A DNA stretch of 64,000 nt from assembly GCA_021014945.1 (NCBI GenBank), contig MU266327.1:124001-188000 (forward strand), given 5' to 3'. The translations under genes and the position numbers were made by a program. This DNA comes from Leucogyrophana mollusca (taxonomy: Eukaryota > Basidiomycota > Agaricomycetes > Boletales). Every line of letters begins with the position of its first letter. Position 1 is the first letter of the stretch. Of the stretch, positions 54,479 through 64,000 are shown one piece after another. The notes beneath the pieces were generated by a model. It was given only the letters and a program-made list of their open reading frames with translations. It was not told where the DNA came from and did no database searches.

Positions 54479-55947
54479 ATGGAGCTATCTCAGTACGAGG
54501 ATATGAGGAGGATCATCGACCGTCTTCCCATCACAGAGTCGGAGCGCCGATGCGTGCGACACCTTGTCATTCGGAAGCAAAGCCCGAGCGTGAGGGATGA
54601 ACTGGTTGGATCCGAACTCCCATTTTGCCGTCAACTAGAATCCGTGGTACTCACCGGGGTACCAGACACATCCGACAAGACGATCGTTCGGCTGGCCAAA
54701 GACTCACCAACTCTACAGGGACTTGATTTGACAGGATGCAGATATGTGTCGGATGTAGGGATCATGGAGCTCGTCGCAAAGTCGCCGCCTCTACAATGGT
54801 TGCAGCTTAGCGGTGTGCTTCTGACCGACCCCGCCGTGTCGGCCATAGCGAAAACCTTTTCAAAGCTGGTGGAGCTGGAGCTATGTGACGAGCCACTGCT
54901 GACAGCAATATCCGTACGCGACATCTGGTCGTACTCAAGAAAACTGCGCACATTAATGCTCGCACGCTGCCCTTTGTTGACGGACAAAGCATTTCCGTCA
55001 GCCTTCAACCATACTGAGTCGTCCTCATCCGAGAAACCACTACCCCACCGACCTTCAACCTGGCTTGATGAACTTCCCCCACTCATCCTGCACCACACTG
55101 CCGAGAATCTCCGGGTACTGGATCTTAGCTATTGCGTAAAAATCACGGACGAAGCCATTGAGGGTGTTGTTGTCCATGCTCCCAGAATCCAGACCCTTGC
55201 ACTGGCTGGCTGCGCTAACCTTACGGATAGGGCGGTAAAGAGCATAAGTAAACTTGGCGAACACCTGGGTAGCTTGACCTTGGCGCACGTTTCGCTTGTC
55301 ACGGACAATGCTATCGTTCGACTGGCAAGATCCTGCACAAAATTGGGGTCTATTGATCTTGCATGTAAGCTTCTCCGAATCCATCGGTCCCTCTGCCGCA
55401 CGTTGACCAATGACTCGATGTGCGCAGTCTGCCGCCAGTTGACAGACATGTCTGTGTTCGAACTGGCCGGCCTGGAACATCTACATCGCCTCATTCTGGT
55501 CCGCGTACACAAACTCACTGACAATGCTGTATACTTCCTTGCGGACCACACTCCTTCCCTCGAACGTCTCCATCTCTCATACTGTGATCGGATTTCTCTC
55601 AAGTCGCTCCATCATCTCATGCGGAACAATGATCGTCTCCAGCATTTGACTGCGACTGGTGTGCCTGCCGCCAGGCGGACAGGGGTGAGCAGATTTTCAG
55701 ATCCACCTCCCGAGGTATGTTGGCTCCGGTCTGTCGCACAACACCCGGAAGATGCTGACCCCCTCATGTTCCTGTCAAACTTCAGGCACTTGACCCTGAT
55801 CAAAAGGCTGTGTTCCGCGTGTTCAGTGGTAAGAACGTTGAGGCCCTACGCAAGTTCCTGGACAAGGAAAAGGAAAGACGTCAGCAGGCTGAGGCCCGAA
55901 ACATACCTTTCGTTGCCCGGTCCGATGACAGCATGGATTTGTATTAG
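54479..55947 (+). CDS. Grr1 paralogue lacking the F-box (LRR only)
   Basis: Leucine-rich-repeat protein closely related to the Grr1 at 41544-44427. Exons 54479-55364, 55428-55714 and 55786-55947 give 444 residues. It starts MELSQYEDMRRIIDRLPITE, where Grr1 has already passed its F-box; no F-box is seen upstream. The LRRs follow in the same order (GCRYVSDVGIM, RCPLLTDKAF, YCVKITDEAI, GCANLTDRAV, RQLTDMSVFEL, YCDRISLKSL). The last exon gives DPDQKAVFRVFSGKNVEALR and ends ARSDDSMDLY, so the disordered tail of Grr1 is also gone. Both introns sit at the same places and phases as in Grr1, and the middle exon is 287 bases in both. Without an F-box it cannot bind Skp1 the usual way; it may compete for Grr1 targets or have a new role. 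Confidence 0.85.
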
Positions 55948-57521
55948 TGGGTGTATGGGTATTGCAATGGACCTGTCTTGTTAGGGAGCGGTGCCATTAC
56001 GCATTGGGCGCCTTGATTATCTGGACTCACCTTATCTTATGTGTGAGTGCGCCCTCACAGAGGGAATCTGTTGTTTCACGGGCTACTGACTGACCTCCTG
56101 AAGCTTTGTTATTAGTGTATTCATATCCCATGTGATGTTTCTGGTTGCTCTGGAACTGCATTGCGCACAGACATTCCAAGCCAATCGTTCGTTAGTGGCG
56201 TATTTCCGGTCCATCGGCGTCTTGATCGGACCTCTCGGCGAAATGTCACTGATGGCCTCCGTGTGTACGGCCGTGACGGACGCGAGACTAGAACCGCGTC
56301 GAGGACGGTGAGAAGACATCCTTTCTGGGCACTTACGTCGTTACGTCAACGTAGGTCAGCGCCTTGCGGTTTCGTTGTTTGTATAGCGATCATGCAAGTG
56401 TGCTTTTCCACCAAAATTTTGTGTAGATAAGGGAACGACTTGGGCCCTTGAGGCTGGGAGATAGGGAGGACTCACGATACTCTTCGCGAGGGAGAGCGGT
56501 CTCAGGAATCCCAAAGGTGATCTCACAAGCGTGGTAATGAGGATGTCTTGTGTGTGATGCTGCATGGCCGTTGCCCGTATCCTCTTATCTCTGCTGTGCT
56601 TCGTTATAGCTGCGGTGTTCTCGTTGACGCAAGATGTTGTGAACGCTTACTCGCATTAGGCGACTGGATAAAACACTAGGCGGCCAAAAGGACCAAAAGA
56701 AGATCTGGTAATTGAGTCTTCAGACCCTTGTGCGTTTCTAGCGCGAATAGCAAACGTTTTATGGCGCCATTGGCGCCGTATTTGTCGGCCACCGGAAGTA
56801 AAAATACATGAGTGCCGATCGTCAGCATTGTAATTGAAATGAGGGTCACACAGACACATTCCATGCTGCACGCAGGATCCTCTGTGGTCGGCTGCTTGAT
56901 GGCAAGTGGGTGCATGTTTTCACCTTCTAGTTAGCGCCATGTTGGCGCCTTTTTGAAGGGGAGAAGGACTCTCAAGGGACCACCCACGTGGGCTAACGCG
57001 TCTGTGGCGCCGACGCTATTTTACAATTAATTTTGATCTCCGACAGATCTCGGAAGTGAGGTGACGAAGTCCCTGACGTTGAAATCCACTCCCAATCTAT
57101 CGGGTTTATTATTGTAATATGTGCGTTATTTGGCACCTTCCTGCGCCAAGTTTTGGCACATTTTCTCGTACGCTTTGACCAGAACCTCGCTTTGTATGTT
57201 CTGGCAACATCGTGCACCGCCCAAAGCTCCTTTCTCGTTGAACACCGTGAAGAGAACCGGAGAGGTCATATCGATCGTTGGGCGGGTACGAGGGCGTTCC
57301 GCCGGGTCCGTCTTTTCACCCTACCGGACCACTATTCTGTCTCCCAGAGATTGTCGGGCTGCTGGACATACCCGCCCAAGCTTTTATCCATAACGTAGCT
57401 CGGTTGGAGTCAAGGAAGTGCTGGTTCGTCCGTATCCATTGTTGGTGATATCATGTTGTCCAGCAACCAATCTCGCATCTTTCTGTTTTAGTTGTCGTAA
57501 CCCACAGGCCCCTCTGACTAG
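55948..57521. other. Intergenic region
   Basis: About 1.6 kb with no supportable gene. Minus-strand frames at 56083-56319, 56356-56565 and 56676-56915 hold some hydrophobic stretches (CVTLISITMLTIGTHVFLL) but I could not join them into a convincing model. GGCGCC occurs repeatedly at 56764-57010. Confidence 0.4.
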
Positions 57522-60500
57522 ATGATATCGATGGATAGCTATCCCACCGCTGTGTGTCCCGTCATTCTATCTCCTCCAAGAAGCCCTTTGCATCTGTCGT
57601 CCTCGCCCTCGAGTGTTCTGTTGGAACGCCGTTGTCTCAGGGCGCCGGAACCTTCTATCAACCGTTCTCTTCCGGTGGAAACCGTCCTGTCTCTGTCAAA
57701 CAATGGCCAGTCCCATCGAGCAATGTCAAACCCTAGCCTGACACGGCCCAGTCGGAGGACCTCCACTCCAGCTCGTGTCTTTGCCCCTCTCACTCCCATC
57801 CTCGCTTCCCCCTTAACTACACCAGCCACAAGTATGTCACCGAACGCTTTCAGCCTGAACTCAGACACGGAAGAAGAAAAGGAAGGAGGCGGCGGGATCC
57901 ATAGCACTTCTGGGCTTGACAATGTGAACCAGGGCGGGTTTGCAGACGTCCCGCTCACCGGGATACCGTCGGTTTCTGCCTTCACACCAACATGGATGTC
58001 TACGCCGCCCACACCACCTCCAAAATATGCCCACAGGTCGTCACATTCCCTATCTTCAAGGCCAGTTTCTGCAAGTGTGGTTACCTCAACTTCGTTTCCT
58101 CATTCTGCGTCGGCAAATACGCGCTCAGATCATGGTCCACGGCGGCGGGCGTCGCTCCCGCCGATGTCGCTTTCAAAACCACTCCCTGCAACTCCTCCCC
58201 CTCCCCCGTCTGCGGCATTCAAACGTACTCGAACTAAACCGACCGAACGAGGCTCTAGGTTGAACGGAAGCCCGCTTCGCGCTGCTGTCGCGGAGCAGGA
58301 GGTTGAGCATGCACGCGAGCACGGGGCGGGCAAGCTGGCCCCTCCCGGAGTGTCGCAGACAAGACCTCTCTTCCATATCGTGCCCGATGGTTCAGACAAA
58401 GAAGATGATGGTCCGGTCCAAGAGGAGGCTGTCACACGCGACCACCACCACGATTGTGCGGATCTCAGCAGGATCACAGCGACGGACGAACTTTGCTCGC
58501 TGGACGACCGTGGGTCGAGCGAGAACAGGGACAAGGCACGGAAATACCATGCACTAATGGAGCTGCTGTCTACGGAAATGGGCTATCTGTTTGACCTCAA
58601 AATTCTCGTTGTTGTCAGTCACTTCTTTCGCGCTAATTTACGAAACTCTCAGCTCATCTTATTTGTTTCTTCGCTTTAGGTTTATCTTCGGTTGCTACCC
58701 CTCCTGACCTGCCGGCCACTTACTTCACCATCTCATTTCAGCTCGACTTCCAATCTCAGCATCGGCGGGTTTCCCCGTTCCCAGTCTTCGACGATCGCTA
58801 TGGCTCCTTTGAATGGGAATGGTCGCTCAAGCTCGCATTCACATCTGACTAGTCTAAGTTCGCCTACACCGACCAAATCGTTCCTCGAGAGCCAAGGCAC
58901 GCCGTCTAACCAGACGACTGGCGCATTCGTTTTACGGGAAAAAGACAAACACATGCCACGGCACCTGTTTTCTCCCACAGAACTGGATACAGTGACGCGA
59001 AATGCAGAGGAGATACTCAAGTTTCACGAGCAGTTTGTGCGGGACCTTCAGTCTGCGATAGCACCGTTTGGATTTTCCATGACATTGGAATCGCCGCACA
59101 GCGGGATTGACCCCGCTAAGCAGTATAGGCAAGGAATTGGCACCTCCAGTTACAATCTCCATGGAGCACTACATGCGGTATCCTCACTGTTTGTTGAACG
59201 GGTTCGTCGCTTTTCTCGGTTGTTGCCATGCATGCTCATGGATTCTGTCAGGCTTCTGGTTTCAATGAGTACCAGTCGTTCTGTTCTGGCCATCCGGAAG
59301 CCTTCGATTTTGTGCGCAAAGTCCAGCAAGATCATCCTGTGGAATGGGAAGGTTTCGAGCGACGATGTGCTGCCATGGCCGTCGAGATGCATCTGAATGC
59401 TTCCGCTCACCTATCTTCTCTCAACGGATCCACGGAGGAAGACCCTACTGGCGACGAGAGTCTTGCAGCGAGGAAGAAAAGGCGACATTCTCTCTCCTCC
59501 TTGGAGGCGGTTCCTCGGCCACAGGCGCTGGCACAAGTCAGGTCAAACTCCAATTTTAAGGCTCCCCTTCTCAGTGCGTCGGAGAGCGGTCACACCGATC
59601 GCGAGAAGTGTGACAGGGGACATCGGCTAGTCTTCATGGACTATCTCATCAAACCGGTGCAGAGGATCTGCAAGTATCCGCTTCTGCTTGACCAACTTCA
59701 ACCGACCAAGCTGGGATCTAAAAGCGGGAGCGGGAGCAGTAGTTCTAGGGAGTCGAGTTCCCTATCAAGTAGGGCAGGTATTGCCTCACCGGACTCGGAA
59801 ACAAGTGCCGTACATGGCGCTTTGATCGCCATGCGCACTGTCGCGAGTTCTGTGGACGAAGCGCGTCGCCGTCAAGATCTCGCCGTCAAGTCGTCGCTCA
59901 TAGTTTTGCGTATCTCGCAGGCTCTCGTTCCGATCGCCTCATCATATACCCGTATCCAAAACCTTACCCCTGCCTTTCTTTCGTCGCTTGGTCCTTGCCA
60001 TCTGGCTGGGTCCTTGGATGTGATCCACTATCACGCCAACTATTCAGGGAGCGGTGGCACTGTAAAAGCGAAGTACCTCGGCGCATTTCTTTATCCTGGT
60101 GGCTATCTTGTGCTGGTCAAGGTCGCCAAAGGCAGAGTCTACGAACCGAAACATTGGTTCTGCTTGAGTGGGTTTGACTTGGTCGACGCCAAGACGGACG
60201 ATGGTACGTTGTGGACGACCCGAGTTCGCTTCCTAAACTGACGGAGCGTTCATACCAAAGCTTTGCTACCAAGTTGGTTTCGTCTATCCTGCAAAGGACA
60301 CGTGTTCGAACTGGCGGCTTCCTGCCGCAGGGAGAAGGATATCTGGATGGACAGCATCCACCGTGCTCTTCAAGTCCCACCCTTTTGGACAGATGAACCA
60401 CTATCCAGCCTCCAAGCAGATGGCAAGGGCGATTTGATCCCATCGATGCTTGAAGACGCCCCGTATGAGGCCATCAACCCTTTGCCCACGATACAGTCCA

Positions 60501-61858
60501 TTCCGGAGCTCGACATGGACATGATCCTTGACCCAAATACCAACGACAAGCCTCTCCCCCCTATCCACAGGCCTGAGCCGAAGTCGGCTAGGTCGTTCCA
60601 TCGAGGAGAGCATTTCGGAAGATACGAGGCCTCGCCACCGGTAAGCGGTGGACCCAGCCGTCGATCTTCTACGGCATCCAGCAAGGCGTACCTGTCCCCC
60701 CTGTCGGAATCGGACACAATCCATCTTGTTCGCTCCACGGCCCCCGCGCGAGAGCAGGTCGATCGTGGACTATTGGACGTTTTCTCCGAAAACTGCCTTT
60801 CGGCTCGGTTTCATGCCAATACGCATGAGGAGGAGCTGTTCCAGGCCCAGAAAGTCTCTCGTTCCTTCTCGCGATCAAGTTCTGGCCTTACAATGGCAGG
60901 CGCCATGAGCGTCGCCGCTAAGAACAGGCTGACGAAACGAGAGAGCGTTCTTGTTCCTCGGAGGAAGAGCTTTGCTGATGGATATGGATTTCCCCTTGAT
61001 CCTGAAGCGTACCCTGGGGCTCCCTACCCCACTATCGCGAAGGCTTCAGGGAAGCGAAGACATCCGAAGAAGCTGAGGATCATCGCTGTTCCGAGATCTG
61101 CTTCATCAGAAGGCGAAGATGATAGAACTGAGATTATCCCCGACTCTCCTACGCCAATCTCGCAATGCTCTTCAGTCTCGGCTTCATTACCGACGTCCCT
61201 CGCAACCAGTCCGATCACAGGGTCTGTGCCTTTCTCAGCGCCTGCCGTGATTTCAAATAGCCATGGCGACACTCATCGTGCTGAATTTTTGGCCGTTCGT
61301 CGCGAAGACTTCGTCCCCAAGCGCAGTCGATCTATGGCGGACGGTGTTCGTGGCTTCTTCCAATCGCGCTCAGCTTCCCCGACGCTCTCCACGTCGCGAG
61401 GACCGTCTGAATCCGGAAGTGGGACCCTTACTCCCGGTCGGTTCAGGTGGTGGTCGAAGGAGTCATTGCGGCGGAGAGTTCGAAGCGCGCCTGATGTCCC
61501 TGCTGAAGAGCTGCCTCCCAACACCACTTCGAAATCACTCAATGGCTTGATGTCGATCCCGCGGCCTTCACTAGCATCCTCGGAACGACCTGTTTCTCAA
61601 CCTGATCTCAAACGGCTGGGTACTTTCCCGCAATCTGCTGGCCCGTCCTCATCCGCATTTGGACTCGACCTTCCGACGCCTACCAGGAAGAAATCTATAT
61701 TTTCTGCTCACAGTATCCGTCGTCGTTCAACTGCATCTGCTACAGTCTCCCCATCAGGTTCGGGCGAGCAAGAAAATAGCCCAAAGAGTATACGCATGCA
61801 TCGGAATCTCTCCTTCCTGCAACGCTTTAGTCCATTAACGCCGGCCTCGGTTCCCTAA
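57522..61858 (+). CDS. RhoGEF with DH and PH domains
   Basis: Guanine nucleotide exchange factor for a Rho-family GTPase. The N-terminal 330 residues are Ser/Pro-rich with SH3-ligand-like stretches (PPTPPPKYAH, LPATPPPPPSA). The DH domain begins KARKYHALMELLSTEMGYLF near 58535 and continues after an intron through REKDKHMPRHLFSPTELDTV and EEILKFHEQFVRDL. The CR3 hallmark is VFMDYLIKPVQRICKYPLLL near 59630-59690, followed by AMRTVASSVDEARRRQDL. A PH domain follows (KAKYLGAFLYPGGYLVLVKV to EKDIWMDSIHRAL). The last 450 residues are Ser/Arg-rich with many possible basophilic phosphorylation sites (RRKSF, KRSRS, RRRSTAS) and end LSFLQRFSPLTPASVP. A large Ser/Gly insert splits the DH domain after CR3. 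About three introns. Target GTPase not readable from sequence. Confidence 0.88.
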
Positions 61859-62338
61859 ACAATGGGATCATATAGACTGCACTTTTTTTATCACGACGTT
61901 TCAATGACTGACTTCATTATGTCCTATTATTCTCGTTTGCATCCGCATATCTCTCATCATTCCTTCCTGCACCTTTTATCTTTTACATTCCCTTTTATTT
62001 TGCATCGTGTCTTCTCGGCATGCGGCCACGATCCATGTATGAATGAGCGGCTCTACGGCATATTGTATGATTATTATGGGCACAGATAGATCCATCCAAA
62101 ACCAATCCAGCTGGGGTTCAGAAGGGTTCAGAGGAGTGACGACAAGACTGAACTGGTTCGGAGTCGTGATTGAACCACCGCGTCGGGAGCCGAGCCGGTC
62201 ACGTGTGGACGCGTCTTAACGAAATGCTGTTGTTGAGTCTTGGTTTGGTTGTATCAAATAGCGCTGAAGCCGTCTCTGACCGCTTTTTCTTTCATCGGGA
62301 CTAACAACTCTCTTTCTCTTCGGGGCTCATGCTACGCA
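61859..62338. other. Intergenic region between the two RhoGEF genes
   Basis: Presumed 3' UTR of the first RhoGEF and promoter of the second. A 75-codon frame at 61862-62089 has no recognisable content. Nothing else seen. Confidence 0.45.
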
Positions 62339-64000
62339 ATGGCTCTTAGTGCTTCTCCGCGTAAAATCATCCCGTTATCGACTGGAGACGATATCATACG
62401 CAAGCCTCCGGCTCCGGCTACCACAAAACGTGTTTTCTATTGCGGTGTGGTTGTAGAAGGTTGCGATAGTGGGAGAAGGCTTCCTGAAGGCACGTTTATG
62501 TCAAGAAACCTCTAATATGTTGTGGTCTCATGGAAACAGACGTCCAGGACCTTGTCCTTTCCCTGGGCGATCCGTGGCTAGCTGAAAATGACAGTGCCAT
62601 TCTACCATCCGCCACGGACACCTCTTTTGCAGCACACGGCGATCCCGTAAGTCCATCTCTTATGGGTGATGGTTGATTTCAGCTCGGTCCATTTTTGCGA
62701 GACGATGCTGGGGCGATGGAATGCTTTGGGTCCTTCAAAGGGACACGCTCCACAAGACTTCTACAGCACTCGGCTGGACGTGCAAATTCTTACGTACACT
62801 ATTGCACAGGATGGTTCCCAACAACGCAAACGTGCTATGACGGATTCGTCAGCGCTGACAGATGTTATCAATGAACTCGTGAACACCGAGCGATCATATG
62901 TCCGGCGGCTCCGGATCCTCAAGAGCGACTACGCAGATCCTCTGCGCCAGTTTTCCCGAAGCAAGAATACCGCTATCCTACCACCATACGAAGCCAAGAC
63001 CCTGTTTGGAAACATTGATAATCTCTTGCCAGTCAATGAAGCATTCCTGACAGATCTCGAGAAGATGATAGCACCAAACGGTTCCAGAAACATCGGTGGG
63101 ATCGGGGATGTAGCTTTGCGGCACTTCAAAGACCTTCGAGGCTTCGAACACTACCGACAATACTACGTCAAACGCGAGGAGGCCCAGTCGCTGTTTGAGC
63201 GTCAGATGATGAAGAAATCGTCGGGATTCGCGGCTTTCATTGACGTACGCCCTCTTGACCTCCTCTTATCCAAGCATTGATCGTTGTCTCTCCCAAGTAG
63301 CGCATCAAATATTCTACCGCTGACACGAAGAACCGGGTAGGCCTGCGGGAGCTTCTTATGGATCCTGTCCAGCGTATACCAAGATACACATTGCTATTCC
63401 GCACAATGGTCAAGCATATGGCCCCAGGAGATCCGCAGCGTGCTAAACTCATTGAAGCAGATGAAATCGCCAGTAAGATAGCCCTTGCTGAAACGGACGA
63501 ACAGACCAAACGAGCGGCTATCATGTACTGCCTAAGTGCAACGGTCGATGGGTTTCCACCCGGACTCATCTCGAATTCGCGTCGCTTTATTGACTGCATC
63601 GACGTCGAAGACGTCATCATGGATGCTCCAACTCCATCAACGTCTACTTCTAGTTTGTCCATAAACTCCCTGCATTGTACACTCTTCTTATTCGACGACA
63701 AACTCATGATCGTGAAGCGCCCTGGGAACGGGGAGAAGAGTGGCAGGACGCTGGCAGGATTGGACGAAGTGGATAAATTGGCCAAGTCTGGTGGGCTACC
63801 TCTTGGTATGAAGAAGAGTGGGCTGAGCTATAAAGGAGTGATTGAGCTACCAGATGTAGCTGCCGCTGACGTTGGTGATGCTGGTGCGTTGGCTACAACC
63901 CATTGTTTGCATCTTTGAACCTTGCACGATAGATTTCCACGTTTATTTGGAGAATGCCCTCCAAGACCAAGGTGAACGATGGTCAGGTCGCCCCTTCCGT
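62339..64000 (+). CDS. Second RhoGEF (DH domain), cut by window end
   Basis: Partial gene for another Rho-family exchange factor. A first exon starts MALSASPRKIIPLSTGDDII at 62339 and splices to DVQDLVLSLGDPWLAENDSA, and a third exon region leads to the DH domain. DH begins LTDVINELVNTERSYVRRLR near 62850, continues FGNIDNLLPVNEAFLTDLEK and KSSGFAAFIDRIKYSTADTK, and has the CR3 signature LLMDPVQRIPRYTLLFRTMV near 63350-63415. After it come RAAIMYCLSATVDGFPPGLI, INSLHCTLFLFDDKLMIVKR (start of a PH-like region) and GLSYKGVIELPDVAAADVGD. The layout is more like Bud3-type GEFs than the upstream gene, but I cannot confirm this. The gene continues beyond 64000. Adjacent to and in the same direction as the first RhoGEF, yet clearly different in sequence. 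Confidence 0.83.

Noticed and set aside
54479..55984. Grr1 paralogue ending at 55984
   Set aside because: The frame past 55714 has no LRR or family character; splicing at 55715-55785 gives the DPDQKAVFRVFSGKN exon matching Grr1 and a stop at 55947.
56083..56915. Possible multi-exon minus-strand membrane protein
   Set aside because: Hydrophobic pieces exist but the frames could not be joined with plausible splice sites, and no family pattern emerged.
1..64000. CRISPR arrays, bacterial operons, riboswitches
   Set aside because: Introns throughout and eukaryote-only genes show that this is nuclear fungal DNA; no regularly spaced repeats seen.

Overview
This window looks like a gene-dense stretch of nuclear chromosome from a basidiomycete fungus, most likely an Agaricomycete. 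Nearly every gene is cut by several introns of about 45-80 bases. The gene content is eukaryotic housekeeping (alpha-tubulin, GlnRS, CPSF100/Cft2, U1-C, LSm3, Swc4, Naa10, Vtc1, Grr1) mixed with families typical of mushroom-forming fungi (a DUF6534 membrane protein, a GH79 glycosidase, a MYND protein, a cytochrome P450 relic). I found no tRNA, rRNA, CRISPR array or intact transposon. All gene models were joined by hand from exon-level translation and splice-site reading, so outer coordinates are firmer than inner ones.

Layout. 0.6-2.3 kb: alpha-tubulin (-). 2.9-6.5 kb: HSL-type alpha/beta hydrolase (-). 7.3-10.5 kb: Cft2/CPSF100 (+). 10.6-13.4 kb: glutaminyl-tRNA synthetase (-). 13.7-15.4 kb: PAF-acetylhydrolase (-). 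15.8-17.9 kb: GH79 beta-glucuronidase-like enzyme (+). 18.2-20.9 kb: AAA+ ATPase (-). 22.5-23.5 kb: MYND-finger protein (+). 23.7-25.3 kb: 2OG-Fe(II) dioxygenase A (-). 26.1-26.7 kb: Vtc1 (+). 26.9-28.8 kb: Swc4/DMAP1 (-). 29.0-29.7 kb: a small protein with two XPA-C-like motifs (+). 30.3-31.9 kb: dioxygenase paralogue B (-). 31.9-36.6 kb: gene-poor, with a P450 relic. 36.6-38.1 kb: DUF6534 protein (-). 38.9-39.8 kb: U1-C (-). 39.9-40.3 kb: LSm3 (+). 40.6-41.4 kb: unknown membrane protein (-). 41.5-44.4 kb: Grr1 (+). 45.0-46.75 kb: two tandem Naa10 genes (+). 46.8-48.4 kb: lipase-like hydrolase (-). 48.7-50.1 kb: C2H2 protein (-). 50.1-51.0 kb: CCDC97-like (+). 51.2-53.6 kb: Reb1/TTF1-like Myb protein (+). 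53.8-54.1 kb: small membrane protein (-). 54.5-55.9 kb: Grr1 paralogue without an F-box (+). 57.5-61.9 kb: DH-PH RhoGEF (+). 62.3 kb to the edge: a second DH-domain RhoGEF (+).

The genes do not form a pathway cluster. The most notable theme is local duplication: two intact Naa10 genes in tandem; two 2OG dioxygenases 5 kb apart with matching exon structure; Grr1 and an F-box-less copy 10 kb away that share two intron positions and a 287-nt middle exon; and two adjacent but dissimilar RhoGEF genes. A second theme is splicing: U1-C and LSm3 are divergently transcribed from under 100 bp, and the window has a 16-nt microexon, a 6-nt coding first exon, a likely GC-AG intron and introns that stay in frame when retained. 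No clear new multi-gene system was seen. The best leads are the duplicated Naa10, the F-box-less Grr1, the dioxygenase pair and the double-XPA-C-motif protein.
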